This document shows positions 10,186-20,781 of a stretch of DNA of 64,000 bases, in pieces; within the stretch, counting starts at the first letter, position 1; each line of letters begins with the position of its first letter. Origin of the DNA: CAWAYH01 sp963786195 (GTDB lineage Bacteria; Acidobacteriota; Vicinamibacteria; Vicinamibacterales; 2-12-FULL-66-21); NCBI GenBank assembly GCA_963786195.1, contig CAWAYH010000006.1:62001-126000 (forward strand). Direction: 5' to 3'. The notes below the pieces were generated by a model. It was not told where the DNA came from. It did not search any database and saw nothing but the letters and a program-made list of their open reading frames with translations. The position numbers and the translations under genes were made by a program.

Positions 10186-10999
10186 TCAGCTCGACGGCGG
10201 CTTGAGCCCGAGCATACGCATGTAGGTGATCACGTTGCCGTAGTGAAGGCTCGTGTGAGCGATGTTGTCGACGAGCGGATCGCTCTGGCTCGAGCTCGCA
10301 TAGACGGCGTTGCAGGCATCGAGCGCCTGCTTCAGCTTCTGGAGTGTCGCAGCCTTGTCGCCGCCGGCCTTCTCGAGCGCGTCGGACCACTCCACCTTCT
10401 TGCCCGCGGCTCGTCCGCAGTTGTAGTTGTAGCCGTCCGCGATGTGGCCGATCATCTGGCCGAACGTGCGGACCTCTTTGGTCGGCTGATAGCCGTATTT
10501 GTCGGCCGGCACGCAGCTCGGCCGCTCGTGTCACCCAGCCGCTCACTTCGGCGAAGCTCCGGCTCAACGCCGCGCCTGCGCCGCTGGCCGGTGCCTTCTG
10601 CGCGCCCGCCGTCGTTCCGCTCACTTTGGTCAGTTTGAAGGCACCCTTCTGACCGTCGAAGCTCACGCTGCCGCTGGCGTGCCCGTCAGTCACCTTGCCG
10701 TCGAAGGTCACGGCGGTTTTCGAGTCGTCCTGTACCTGCACGATGAACTTCAGCGCGCCCGTCTTCGGATCGAACGTTCCACTCTTGATCTCGCCGGGGT
10801 TCGGCGGACCCGTGACCGTGCCGGTGAGCGACCCGCGCGTCGACTTCAGCTGGACGGTGAGCGGGACGCGATTCGTGTCGTTCGGGCCCATGTCGCCAGA
10901 CCAGGTGCCCGAGATCGGATCCGCGGGACGGGATTGTGCGAAGAGAACACTTGCTGCGAAGAGCAGGACGCAGGCCACCGACGTGGTTTTGTGTTTCAT
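10186..10999 (-). CDS. secreted beta-domain/DinB fusion protein (one frameshift)
   Basis: One shift near 10510 joins a secreted N-terminal part with a DinB-family C-terminal part, giving ~270 residues. The N-terminus has a signal peptide (ACVLLFAASVLFAQ) and a beta domain (PISGTWSGDMG, GSLTGTVTG, GHASGSVSFDGQKGAFKL) that resembles the halves of the protein at 130-809. After an Ala/Gly linker comes the four-helix DinB-like part: SFAEVSGWVTRAAE, ADKYGYQPTKEVRTFGQMIGHIADGYNYNC, then NIAHTSLHYGNVITYMRMLGLKPP. The His residues in GHIAD and LHYGN match typical DinB metal ligands. DinB domains are usually cytoplasmic and linked to thiol or detoxification chemistry, so an exported fusion is notable. 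Confidence 0.78.
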
Positions 11000-11100
11000 G
11001 TTCGGATCCTCGCTAGAGGTCTTGCCCCCCAGAACTGACGGCAAGTTTCTCAGGGGTCAGACCGTCCGCGCGTCAGCGCGGCGTTAGCAAACAATGTGAC

Positions 11101-11144
11101 CTAGCGAGGCGGAGCCTCAAGGGTCTGAGGCGCAGCCTCGCTAG
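11101..11144. terminator. stem-loop at the 3' end of the DUF1624 gene
   Basis: Arms CTAGCGAGGC (11101-11110) and GCCTCGCTAG (11135-11144) are perfect reverse complements, with further GGAGCCTC/GAGGCGC pairing inside. The right arm overlaps the TAG stop of the gene ending at 11141. It is GC-rich and has no clear T-run, so it may equally be a palindromic intergenic repeat. Confidence 0.45.
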
Positions 11145-12286
11145 ATGTAACGGTGCCAGACCCTCGGCTGACGGACCTTCGCATCGGCATACCATCGGCA
11201 CGGCACGTACAACACCGCAACGACGATGACGAACACGAGGTACAGGAGCGGCAGACCCCATCTGTGCTCGGGTGGTACCGACGCATAGGGCGCGTAGGCG
11301 TACCACTCCGGGTGAACGGTTCCCTCACGTATCAGGTTCACGACCAGCGCGGCGACGTGGATGAGCGGGATGTGCAACAGGTAGTAGAACAGCGGCACGC
11401 GACCGAACGTCGTCAGCATCTCCCAGAACCACCCGCGTTTGCTCTCGACCAGCGGAATCAGCGCGATCGTGGGACCGAGCGTCATCAGCAGAAACAGCTG
11501 GGACGCGGGGTATTTCTGCTGGCCCAGGAGCCGGAACAGCGCCGGTGGCGCGTTGTTGCCGGACGGCGTCATCGCGACCGCCAGGCTGCCCAGCACCAGG
11601 AAAAGCGCTGTCGCCGACAGTCCGATTCTCAGGCAGAGCCGGCGGCGTTCGGCGGGCTCGCGCGTCATGACGGCGCCGAACGCGTAGCCGGCGGCCATCA
11701 CGCCGATCCAGGGCACGATCGAATAGAGCACCGAGACCGTGGGGCCGTTCTCGCCGAGCTTGACCTCACCGCCCAGATAGAGAAACGACCAGAACCACTC
11801 CGTCGATTTGGGCATGGGTCTCGCGAGCAGTCCCACCAGCTGCTGCGCGAAGATCACGACGAGGCCGAAAATGCCGACCGCGCGGGTTGGCAGGCGGACG
11901 AGCGCCGCCAGCAGGATCATGCACACGCCGAGCATCCAGATCACGCCGGCGAGGATGAACTCCGAGTAGTCGACGTTGAACGTCCACGACGCGCGAATCA
12001 CCGTGAACTCCAGCAGCACGAGCATGAAGCCCCGGGTGACGAGGTATCGGGCAAGCGCGGGAGCGCCGATGCGCCTGCCGTGCAGATATGCTGCGGTTCC
12101 GGCCAGGAACACGAACGCCGGCGCGCAGAAATGCGTCACCCACCGCGTGAAGAAGACGCCGGCCGTCGGACCGCCAGCCGGCACGCCCGAGTACACGCGC
12201 ACGTGGTCGATCGCCATCAGGACCATCACCGCTCCGCGGATGATGTCGAGCGAGGCGATGCGCGAGCTCTTGCGCTGATCGTTCAT
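11141..12286 (-). CDS. DUF1624 / heparan-alpha-glucosaminide N-acetyltransferase-like membrane protein
   Basis: An intact 381-residue polytopic membrane protein. The N-terminus RIASLDIIRGAVMVLMAIDHVR is the hallmark of the HGSNAT/DUF1624 family, with the catalytic-type His in the first membrane segment (MAIDHVR). About ten hydrophobic segments follow, including FCAPAFVFLAGTAAYLHGRR, VIWMLGVCMILLAALVRL, PLFYYLLHIPLIHVAALVV and LPLLYLVFVIVVAVLYVPCRW. In the human lysosomal member the family transfers acetyl groups across the membrane; bacterial members are thought to acylate envelope glycans. Substrate here is unknown. Downstream a stem-loop overlaps the stop codon. Confidence 0.87.
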   Translation of the reverse strand: MNDQRKSSRIASLDIIRGAVMVLMAIDHVRVYSGVPAGGPTAGVFFTRWVTHFCAPAFVFLAGTAAYLHGRRIGAPALARYLVTRGFMLVLLEFTVIRASWTFNVDYSEFILAGVIWMLGVCMILLAALVRLPTRAVGIFGLVVIFAQQLVGLLARPMPKSTEWFWSFLYLGGEVKLGENGPTVSVLYSIVPWIGVMAAGYAFGAVMTREPAERRRLCLRIGLSATALFLVLGSLAVAMTPSGNNAPPALFRLLGQQKYPASQLFLLMTLGPTIALIPLVESKRGWFWEMLTTFGRVPLFYYLLHIPLIHVAALVVNLIREGTVHPEWYAYAPYASVPPEHRWGLPLLYLVFVIVVAVLYVPCRWYADAKVRQPRVWHRYI

Positions 12287-12314
12287 GTGCTCAACTCGAT
12301 ACGTGGCCTGGTGG

Positions 12315-14994
12315 CTACTCGGTCTTCAGCGCTTCCATCGGGCTGACCGACGTGGCGCGGTGTGCTGGAATCCAGCAGGCGATCGCCGCGCCGCACAGGA
12401 TGAGCGCGATCGCGCCGGCATGGCTGATCGGATCGACCGCCGGCACGCCGTACAGCTGACTCTGGAGGAATCGCGCGGCGATCGCGATCATGCCGAGGCC
12501 GGCCGTGCAGCCGGCGATGGCGAACAGGAAGCCTTCACGCAGGACCTCGCGCATCACGTGTCCGCCGTCCGCGCCGAGCGCACGGCGGACGCCGAACTCA
12601 TGTCGCCGGAGCGCGACGGCGTACGCCAGGACACCGTAGACGCCAACCGACGTCAGCACCAGTGCCGCGATGGCAAACAGTCGCGGCCACGAGCACGGTG
12701 AACCCGCGGGTCGACCGCGCCGCTTCGACGTAGGTTTCCATTGGACGCACGTCGTGAATCGGAAGCCGCGCATCGAGCGTCCGCACGACGGCGCGGACTT
12801 CTGACACGACGCGATGCGGGATTCCGATCGGTTCCGATGACGTACGCCATCGGATCGCGCTGCCACTGTCCGAACGGGACGAAGATCTGCGGCGTCAGCA
12901 TCGTCGACGAGGCTCCGAAGCTTGACGTGCCGGACCACGCCGACCACCGTGACACGTGTGCTGGGTATGCCCTGACCTGCGAGAAACTGCCGGCCCACCG
13001 CACGGCCATCCGGCCACAGCTGCCGCGCCAGCATGTCGTCGACGATCACCGACGGCTGACCTGGATCCGTTGTCGTCGTGCGTGAAGAAGCGGCCTTCGA
13101 CGAGCCGCACGCCGAGCGTTTCGAACAGGCCGACGGACATCGCGCGCGTGTCGGCGCTCAACGCGCCCTCGTATTTCAGCGAGGCGTCGATCTGGCCCCC
13201 GACGTCCGGGCGGTACGAGAGGAACCAGTTCGGGAGATCGTCGTACGGAAGATGACTGATGGCGCCCACGCCGGTGACGCCCGGGATCTCGGTCAGCCGC
13301 TGCTGCAGTTCCCGAGCGAACGCCACCACCGTTTCGCTGTTCTGAAACCGATTCTCCGCCAGCGCCAGACGGAACGTCAGGTGTCTCTCGGCACGGAACC
13401 CGGGATCGATCCGGACGACCTCTGCGAACGCGCGGAGCAGCAACCCCGCGCCAGCGAGGAGCACGACGCTCAACGCAATCTGGACGACGACCAGCACGCC
13501 GCGGGTGCGATAGCGCAGGTTCATTCTCGACGCCCGGCGCGATGTGCGCAGGATCCCCGGACCACCGCGCCTGAACAGCTCGGTCAGCGGCGCGAGCGAC
13601 AGAAACAGTCCCCACATCATCGACACGCCGAGCGTGAACAGCAGCACCGTGAGGTCGATTCGCGACGACGAGATGCGGCTGAGGGACTCGGGCGCGAGCG
13701 CCACCAGCAGACGCAAGCCGACGGATCCAGCGATGGTGCCAGCCAGCGCGCCAAGCAGCGTCAGCAGGAAACCTTCGGCCAGGGCCTGACGAAGCAGGCG
13801 TCCGCGGCTGGCGCCCAGAGACAGTCGAAGCGCCGTTTCGCCCGCCCGTGACGCAGCGCGCGCGACGATCAGCCCCGCCACGTTGACGCAGGCGATCATC
13901 AGCAGGATGCTGACGCCGGCGAACAGCGCCAGCAGGGGCCCGCGGACTTCCCTGACGCCGTCGGTCTGCAATCGAACCGTGGTGAACGCAACGCCGATGC
14001 CCAGCTGACGGCTCGACCGCTCCGCGATGCCGGCCACGTCGGCGCTCGCCTCGCCGATCGTCACGCCCGGCCGCATGCGACCGACCACGCGGAGCAGACG
14101 GTTCTGCCTCGGATTCTTCTCGAGGTCAGGCCAGAACGGATGCCAGACCTGCAGCCGATCCGGCACGCTCGCGTCCGCCGGCAGCAGCAGCCGGAATCCC
14201 TTCGGCATGACGCCGATCACCGTCGTCGCCGTGTCGTTGATGATGATCTGACGTCCGACGACGGCTGGATTGCCGCCGAATCTGCGCTGAAACAGATCCC
14301 AGGCCAGCAGAATCGTCGGTGCGGCGCCAGGCGCGCTGTCGTCGGGCCGGAACGTCCGGCCGAACGCAGGTTCGGCGCCGAGCACGTCGAAGAAATTGGT
14401 CGTGACGAACGCGCTGCGCAGACGTTCGGGATCGCCGTCGCCCGTGAGCGCGACGGTCGCACTGGCCCAGATGGCGGCAAATGCCCTGCAGGTCGTGCTG
14501 CCGTTCCGAAGATCGCCGAGCTCCGGTCCCGACAGCGGCGCGCGCGGATAGCCCGTCGTGGTTCTGTCGGCCCAGACGTAGACGAGTTGATCCGCGTTGC
14601 GGTAGGGCAGCGGATGAAGCAGCATCGCGTGGACGACGCTGAAGATGGCGGTGTTGGCGCCGATGCCGAGTGCCAGCGTCAGGACGACGACGGTGGTGAA
14701 GCCGGAGGCCTTGGAGAGGCCGCGCCAGGCGTGACGCAGATCGAAGAGAAACGCGTCCAGTCCGGCGCCGATGCGTCCGTCGCGCACGTCCTCCTTCACC
14801 GCATCGAGTCCGGCGGGGCCGGCGAGCGCCGCGATGGCGGCGCGCCGCGCTGACCTCGGGTCCATGCCCTCCGCTTCGTGGCGTTCGGCGAGCGTCTCCA
14901 CCGCAACGCGTAGCTCCTCGTCGAGCTCACGCTCCAGCCGTTCCTTCTGGAACAGCGTCGTCCGGAGTCTCGACAGTCTCGACAGCAGGCGCAT
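12315..14994 (-). CDS. ADOP-type ABC transporter permease with prefix domain (frameshifted)
   Basis: About 890 residues. It begins with the soluble ADOP prefix (LERELDEELRVAVETLAERHEAEGMDPRSARRAA shortened here), followed by two FtsX/MacB units: first membrane segment FTTVVVLTLALGIGANTAIF, a periplasmic MacB-PCD region with PEFG-like AFGRTF and GGNPAVVGRQI, three-segment cores with LMIACVNVAGLIVARAASR and LRLSLGASRGRLLRQAL, and a final LFAIAALVLTSVGVYGVLAYAVALRRHEFGVRRALGADG shortened. The 5' 2 kb is clean; shifts lie near 13055, 12900, 12830 and 12690. There is no ATPase gene nearby, so it may use a shared MacB ATPase or function as an orphan. It follows a PadR gene by 5 bases and is probably controlled by it. 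Confidence 0.88.
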
Positions 14995-14999
14995 GGGCG

Positions 15000-15332
15000 T
15001 CAGTCGGTTTCGAGCACTTGAGCGATGGCGAGGGCGACCCGGGCCCAGTTCTTTTTCTCGGCTGCGAGCTGCTTCTGGCCGGTCGCGGTAATCCGGTAGT
15101 ACCGGGCGCGGCGGCCCTCGGGTGTCTCGCTCCACTCACCCGTGATGAAGCCGTCCTGTTCGAGCCGGTGCAGCGCGGGAAAGAGAGAGCCGGGCCTCAC
15201 CTGGAACGTCCCACGGGTGATCTGCTGGATACGGTCCGCGACGCCGACGCCGTGCCGGGGCTCGAGCGCCAGCGTCTTGAGGATCAGCAGATCCAGCGTG
15301 CCCTTCATGATCTCGGTCTGTCGTCTCGCCAT
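15000..15332 (-). CDS. PadR-family transcriptional regulator
   Basis: A 110-residue winged-helix repressor starting MARRQTEIMKGTLDLLILKTLA, with HGVGVADRIQQ, GSLFPALHRLEQDGFI and RRARYYRITATGQKQL, the complete PadR N-terminal domain, plus a short C-terminal helix. An upstream in-frame extension exists, but the ATG at 15332 gives the usual family start. The ADOP permease begins 5 bases after the stop, the typical acidobacterial PadR-ADOP operon. A palindrome TCGATATCGA lies 13 bases before the start and is likely its own operator. Confidence 0.9.
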   Translation of the reverse strand: MARRQTEIMKGTLDLLILKTLALEPRHGVGVADRIQQITRGTFQVRPGSLFPALHRLEQDGFITGEWSETPEGRRARYYRITATGQKQLAAEKKNWARVALAIAQVLETD

Positions 15333-15345
15333 GCGACCTCGCGGC

Positions 15346-15364
15346 TCGATATCGAAATGCGATA
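15346..15364. promoter_or_regulatory. candidate PadR operator
   Basis: TCGATATCGA (15346-15355) is a perfect palindrome and overlaps a second inverted repeat, TATCG-5-CGATA (15350-15364). It lies just upstream of the PadR start. The other PadR gene in the window has TCGAT-2-ATCGA at almost the same place, which supports an operator role. No binding data. Confidence 0.5.
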
Positions 15365-15410
15365 CCGACGGAGAATAGCCGGGCGCGTATGCCGGAGTCA
15401 AGCGGGATTG

Positions 15411-15472
15411 GTAGTGTCCGGCTTTAGCCAGGCTTTAGCCTGGCTTTAGCCGGACCAATTAGTAGTGTCCGC
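15411..15472. repeat. TAGTGTCCGGCTTTAGCC-type palindromic repeat
   Basis: Contains TAGTGTCCGGCTTTAGCC, then two further GGCTTTAGCC units, ending CCGGAC, so the outer parts form an inverted repeat. It sits between the second ADOP permease and the first PadR gene. Related copies occur at 29951-29972 and 61129-61176. Confidence 0.6.
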
Positions 15473-15501
15473 CTTCTGTGCTGTCCGTGTTGTCCGCGGA
15501 G

Positions 15502-18154
15502 CTACTCTCCGCGAAGCGCGTCGATCGGCGCGATCCGTGACGCTTTGATCGCGGGTCCGGCGACGGCAATCAGCGACACAATCGCCAGCGTGACGGCCGC
15601 GGCGGCAAGAGCGGCCGCATCGAGGGGACTCACGCCGAACAACACGCCGCGCAGCAGGCGATCGGCCGCAGCCGTCAGCGCGACGCCGAGCACGATGCCA
15701 CCGGCGAGCAGCCGGCCCGCGCCCGCCATCACGAGCTGAACCAGCTGACGCGGCGCAGCGCCGATCGCGAGCCGCACCGCCATCTCGCGCGCGCGATCCG
15801 AGACGACGAGCATGAACAGGCTGTAGAGACCGATGCCCGCGAGCGAGGACCGCGGCGCCGGCAAAGAACCCGAGCATCGTCGCATCGAGCCTCGGCTGAT
15901 CGAGCGCCGCGTCGAACACGTCCTGCAGCGGACGCAGACCGAACACCGCGCGAGCCGGATCGATCTCACGCACGATCCGCCGGAGGTCAGTCGCCAGCGC
16001 GAGCCGATCCGTCGTCCGGACGACGTACTCGGGGTCGGGCCAGGCGCCCGCGGGACTGCACGTGTAGACGTACGGGACCGGGCTCGTGGCGAGGCCGTCT
16101 TCCGCCATGTTGCCGATGACGCCGGCGATCGTGAACACGGCTTTCATGCCCGCGACCTGCAGCGTTCGCCCCACGAGATTCTGGCCGGGCGCGTTGACGT
16201 CGACGAACCGCTGGTTCACCAGCGTGTGCTGAGGCGCGTTGAAGTCCGTGGTCGGTCCCGGGCACCACGATCCGGCAACGAGCCTCACCTGAATCGCGCG
16301 AAGATACCCGGCGCTCATCATGCGGATGCCGACCGTCATCGTGCCATCTGCGTTCGATGGCGCCACGCCGTCGACCCTCACCTGATAGCGGAGCGTTGCG
16401 CCGGTCGCCGGCAGGAAGTTCGTCATGCCGGCCGCCTGGACGTGCGGCAGCTCTTCGAGGCTGCGCAGGAGCTGGGTCTGCAGCTGGCCGACGCGCGCGC
16501 GGTCCTCGTCCCAGCGCGCCGCGACGTGGAACGTCAGCGCGCCCGACGCGTCGAATCCGGTCTCGACGTGCGTGAGGTTGTAGTAGCTCCGCAGCAGCAG
16601 CGTCGCCGATCCGACGAGCAGCACGCTCAAGGCGACCTGACCGACGACCAGCGCCTGCTGGAGCCGATGACGTCCGCCGGCCACGCCGCGGCTGCCTTCT
16701 GCGATCGCGCGGTTGACGTCGGACCGTGTGCCGGCGAGCGCGGGCAGGAAGCTGAAGATGCACGCGGCCAGCACGCTCGTGCCCGCGATGAATGCGGCCA
16801 CGCGCCAGTCGAATCCGAGCTCGTTGACCCGCGGCGTCGTCGGGAGGACCGCTGGCATCAGGGTCATCAGCCACGCCGCCAGCAGGCCGCCAAGCGCGCC
16901 GCCCGCCAACGCGATCACCAGGCCCTCGCGGGTCACCGTGCCGACGACGCGCACGCGGGAGGCGCCAAGCGCGGCGCGGATCGCCAGCTCGCGCGACCGG
17001 CGGCGGACCTGAACGAGCGTCAGGCCGGCGATGTTGGCGACGGCGATCGTCCAGAGCGCGGACACGGCGCCGAAGATCAACACGAGCCCGCGGCGCGAAT
17101 TGCCGACTCGATAGTCCTTGAGCGTGCGGGTTTCGACCGACCAGCCCGCGTCGGTCGTCGGAAACTCCCGCGCGAGCGCCTCCTGCACGGCGATCAGATC
17201 GCGAGTCCCTGACTCAATGCTGACGCCGGGGCGCAAGCGGCCGATGCCGTTCAGGAATCGCGCCTCGCGGATCGCCAGCATGTCCGGTCCGATCTGCGCC
17301 GGCAGCCAGACGTCGATCGCCGCGTTCGTGAACGACGCGGGCATCACGCCGACAATCTCAAACGAGCGGCCGCCGATGAGGAGCGCGCGGCCGACCGCGG
17401 CCGGATTCCGCTGAAACCGGCGCGTCCAGAAGCGCTCGCTGATCACCGCCGCGCCAGGCCCGTTCGGCCCCTCTTCTTCGTCTGAAAAAGGCCGGCCCAC
17501 GAGTGGCGGCTGCGCATAGACGGTGAAGAAGCGGCGGGTCACGCGCCGCCCCTCGAGACGTTCGGGTTCCGCGCCGCTGGTGTCGGTCACGTTCTCCGCG
17601 TAGCTGGAGGAGAGCGCCACGAAGCTGCGGTTCAACCGGTTCCAGTCCTCGAGCCGGCCCGGCGCGACGAGACTCGTCTTCTCGCGCGCGGCCGGACTGG
17701 ATTCGTAGACCGTGATCAGACGATCCGGATCGGGATACGGGAGCGGCTTGAGCAGCACCGTGTCGATCAGGGCGAACACCGCCGTCGTGACACCGGCGCC
17801 GACGCCGAGCGTCAGGACGGCCGCGGCGAAAAATGCCGGACGCCGTCTCAGCGATCGGCACGCCTGCGCCCACGCAGAGCGCTGGATCCACTCGCCACGA
17901 GACGCCCGTGGAGTGTCGTCCGCCAGGTCAGCCGGGCGATTGGCGCGGCGCGACAGCGCGAGATCGCAAATCTCGCGCATCAGCAGCCGCCACACGGCCA
18001 GCGCGCCGTGCTGGCTCGCCTCTCCTGAGGCAGCGTCGAAGGTCGCGATCATCTCCGCGCGGTACGACTGGCGAACGTCACGGGCGACGAGCACGAGGAG
18101 CGCGCGGTGGATGGCGCGCGCCATCCTCACGGTTCGAGCATGCGGTGCCGTCAT
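15502..18154 (-). CDS. ADOP-type ABC transporter permease with helical prefix domain (one frameshift)
   Basis: About 883 residues with one shift near 15850. The prefix differs from that of the upstream permease: a helical domain with DVRQSYRAEMIATFDAA, then LLMREICDLALSRR. Next come the FtsX/MacB parts: FAAAVLTLGVGAGVTTAVFA, the phrase LKPLPYPDPDRLITVYESSP, ERFWTRRFQRNPAAVGRALLI, VRRRSRELAIRAALGASRVR and, after the shift, LYSLFMLVVSDRAREMAVRLAIGAAP, ending ASRIAPIDALRGE. It has the usual ~880-residue length. It overlaps the upstream PadR gene by 4 bases (ATGA-type), so they are translationally coupled. No ATPase partner is present. Confidence 0.88.
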
Positions 18155-18504
18155 GACCGCCTCGGCAGCGCCGAAATGGCCGACGGCCGGATGCCGCTGG
18201 TATGCGCGTGACGAACGAGCGCCTCGAGCCGGGCCGTCTCGGCTCTCAGCACCGCGCGCCCGAGCGGCGTCAACCGGTAGAAGCGCCGCCGATCGTCGGC
18301 CCGGCCGGTGTCGGCCACGAGCTCGAGATCGACCAGCCGGGCGATCGCCGTATACAGCGTGCCCGTACCCAGCCGCAGCTCACCGCGCGTCCGGCGGTCG
18401 ATGTCCTGGATCAGGCCATAACCGTGGCGTTCACCATCGGTTAGCGCCAGGAGGATGTGGAACTGATGCGGCGATAACGGCAGAAAGCTGGCGGGTGTGT
18501 TCAT
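18151..18504 (-). CDS. PadR-family transcriptional regulator
   Basis: A 117-residue winged-helix protein with FHILLALTDGERHGYGLIQDI, GTGTLYTAIARLVDLELV and DDRRRFYRLTPLGRAVL, all PadR hallmarks; a C-terminal helix follows (LRAETARLEALVRHA). It overlaps the ADOP permease start by 4 bases and should repress this operon. A palindrome CTCGAT-AC-ATCGAG lies 10 bases upstream of the start codon. It is a different subgroup from the PadR at 15000-15332. Confidence 0.9.
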   Translation of the reverse strand: MNTPASFLPLSPHQFHILLALTDGERHGYGLIQDIDRRTRGELRLGTGTLYTAIARLVDLELVADTGRADDRRRFYRLTPLGRAVLRAETARLEALVRHAHTSGIRPSAISALPRRS

Positions 18505-18513
18505 GCGTCGAAC

Positions 18514-18527
18514 CTCGATACATCGAG
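18514..18527. promoter_or_regulatory. candidate PadR operator
   Basis: CTCGATACATCGAG is an inverted repeat of two 6-base arms with a 2-base centre, directly upstream of the PadR start and overlapping the expected ribosome-binding region. It resembles the TCGATATCGA site in front of the other PadR gene. Confidence 0.5.
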
Positions 18528-18564
18528 CTTAGACGCAGAGAGGGGGCCCCAGGTTGGTCCGTGG

Positions 18565-20123
18565 TTAGAAGGCCGTGCACGGCCCCGTCGCCTGAGTCAC
18601 GGCCGGCGCCGGACGGACGGACATGAACTGCACCGTGGGTGGCATTGTCGGCGCGAGCGTGATGGCGACCTGCAGCTTGCCGCGGTCGCAGCTCATCGTC
18701 CATTGTCCGCGGAGAGCGTTCTCGACGGAGTCGAAGGCCGCGGGCGCGGTGCATGCGCCTACCGTGGCGCGCAGAGCGTCGATTTCCTTGCGGCGCCGAT
18801 CCTTCGAGCGGTCCAGGAAGAGGTTCTCGGCCGCGATCTTCTCGGCCAGCGCATCGTTCCATTGCACGATCAGCTTCGAGACCGAGTCGCGCGCGGCAAC
18901 CAGGGCCGGCGACGGGACGACCGCGCGCGGCTGGAGACCGCCGGTCCGCTGCAGCGCATCGGTGGCGTCGCCGACGACACGAGCCCAGCCCGTGTAGGTG
19001 AGATTGCCGAAGGCGATGATGCCGACGCCGTAGTCGGGCAGCCACTGCATGAGCGATCCGTAGCCGGGCAGGCCGCCACTGTGAGCGACCATCGAGCGGT
19101 ACTGGCACGTCTGGGTCACGCGCAGGCCGTAGCCGTAGCTGGTGGACGTCAGCGCGGCCGTCCCCGCCGACTTGTCAACGACGACGCGCATCGCCGCGGA
19201 CCGCCACGGCTGCTGCATCTCGCGGAGTGACGCCCGGGTGACCGGACCGGCTTCGGGGCCATCCCGCGGCGGCCAGGCATCGAGAAACACCGACACGTAC
19301 CGGCTGAGATCCCGATCGACGTCAGCATGCCGCCCATGGCGCCGAACGAACCGTGCGGGAGCGCCGGCTCTTCCTTCCATCGCTCGTCTTCCCAGCGATA
19401 CCCGATGGCGCGCCGGTTCTCCGGGACTTTCGACGGATGCAGCGTGGTGGACGTCATCCCCAGCGGCTGAAGAATGTTCTGCGACACGTACTCGTCGTAG
19501 GGCTTGCCCGAGACCTGCGAGACCACACGGCCCAGAATCGCGAAGCCGTAGTTCGAGTATTCGTACGCGATTCCCGGCGCGTTGGAGAACGGAATCCCCT
19601 CGCGCATCATGCGCGACAGCGCCGCCTCGCTCTCGGACAGCTGCTGGTCGCCCCACGGGTTATCTTCCGGAAAACCCTCGGAATGCGTCAGCAGATGGCG
19701 GATGGTGATCCGCGGAGAATCGCTCGTGGGATACCGCAGGCCTTTCAGTTCCGGCACGTAGCGCTCGGCGGGATCGTCCAGCGAGAGCTTGCCTTCGTCG
19801 CGGAGCCTGAGGATCGACATCGCGGTGAAGCTCTTCGTCATCGAGGCGATGCGGAACACCGTATCGGCATCGACCGGCGCCTTTGATGCCACGTCGCGGA
19901 CGCCCGCGGTGCCCGCGTGCGCCAGCTCACCGTCGATCACGATTCCCCAGGCCGCACCCGGAACATGAGCGGTCTTCACGAACTCCGTGAACTGGCGATC
20001 GATGTCGGCGAACGCGCTGGCCAGCTTCGTCCGGCGAGAAGAACCAGCGAATTGGGCTTGCGACCGAGGGGCGGCGTGCACGCCAGCGGTCATCAAGACG
20101 ACGACGGTAATCCATTTGCGCAT
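18565..20123 (-). CDS. secreted class C beta-lactamase-family serine hydrolase (one frameshift)
   Basis: About 518 residues. A signal peptide (VVVLMTAGVHAAPRSQAQ) precedes a beta-lactamase/esterase/D-aminopeptidase fold: SxxK nucleophile motif SMTK at residues 94-97, a YSN motif in YEYSNYGFAILG, LLTHSEGFP in between, and after the shift near 19320 the third box HSGGLPGYGS. A C-terminal extension of about 150 residues (helical, then beta) follows and ends GPCTAF. It is likely periplasmic or extracellular and acts on an ester or peptide; family members range from esterases to peptidases, and true beta-lactamase activity is not implied. It converges with nothing; the PadR gene follows 60 bases downstream. 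Confidence 0.88.
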
Positions 20124-20276
20124 AGGCGTTTATCCTACCTCCGTCAGCCGACGCCACGAAACGGCACACGCGAAATCGAGGCGGCGGAACACGCGCCGAG
20201 GGAGCGCCGTATCTTCAGGCTGGCGGTCCCCATGGGCAGATTTCCTGAGGAACCAGCCAGGGGCAGGAGGCTACAC

Positions 20277-20735
20277 ATGTCGGCGACAGCTGTGGCTACC
20301 GAGCGAGTTCGGTATGGCCCCGGCGGTGGCGTGTATAACATCGTCGCGACCGCCGCCGAGACCGGCAATACACATTTCGCGTTCGAAGCCGTCGAGCCAC
20401 CCGGAGGTGGCCCACCGCTTCATACGCACGCCATAGAAGAAGAGTTCTTCGTCGTCCTCGAAGGCGAGATGTCGTTCTACATCGACGGTCAGGTGACTCG
20501 AGCCCGGAAGGGCGAAACGGCGTTCGTTCCGCGCGGCGTACCGCACTGCTTCAAGAACTGCTCGCAGCGCGAGGCGCGCGTCCTGATTGTCTTCACCCCC
20601 GGTAACATCGAGGGGTTCTTCGAATACGGCAACGTCAATCCGTCCACCGGCCGGTCCGACAAGGTGCTGCTCGAGAGACTCGACGCGCTCGCGCCGATGT
20701 ACGGGATCGAGGTGCTCGGCCCTTCACCGCTTTAG
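20277..20735 (+). CDS. single-domain cupin protein
   Basis: A 152-residue cupin starting at ATG 20277 with AGGAGG 6 bases before it. Cupin motif 1 is PPLHTHAIEEEFFVVLEGEM, with two His and a Glu as metal ligands; motif 2 is FVPRGVPHCFKNCS with the fourth ligand His. The N-terminus carries the YNIVATAAETGNTHFAFEA strand. The fold binds a divalent metal in the cytoplasm. Small cupins of this type include dioxygenases, isomerases and sensors, so the activity is open. The neighbours do not suggest a pathway. A GC-rich hairpin follows the stop codon. Confidence 0.85.
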   Translation: MSATAVATERVRYGPGGGVYNIVATAAETGNTHFAFEAVEPPGGGPPLHTHAIEEEFFVVLEGEMSFYIDGQVTRARKGETAFVPRGVPHCFKNCSQREARVLIVFTPGNIEGFFEYGNVNPSTGRSDKVLLERLDALAPMYGIEVLGPSPL

Positions 20736-20741
20736 ACTTTT

Positions 20742-20762
20742 CCGAGGGGCTTCGCCCCTCGG
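20742..20762. terminator. hairpin after the cupin gene
   Basis: CCGAGGGGC and GCCCCTCGG (9-bp perfect stem) flank a TTC loop, 6 bases after the cupin stop. There is no T-run after it. It could act as a terminator or be one of the GC-rich palindromic repeats that fill this gap. Confidence 0.45.
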
Positions 20763-20781
20763 ACTCCCCCACACGCTCTCT

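Noticed and set aside
18565..20123. Antibiotic-resistance beta-lactamase
   Set aside because: The family motifs SMTK, YSN and HSG are shared by esterases and peptidases, and the long C-terminal extension is unlike resistance enzymes.
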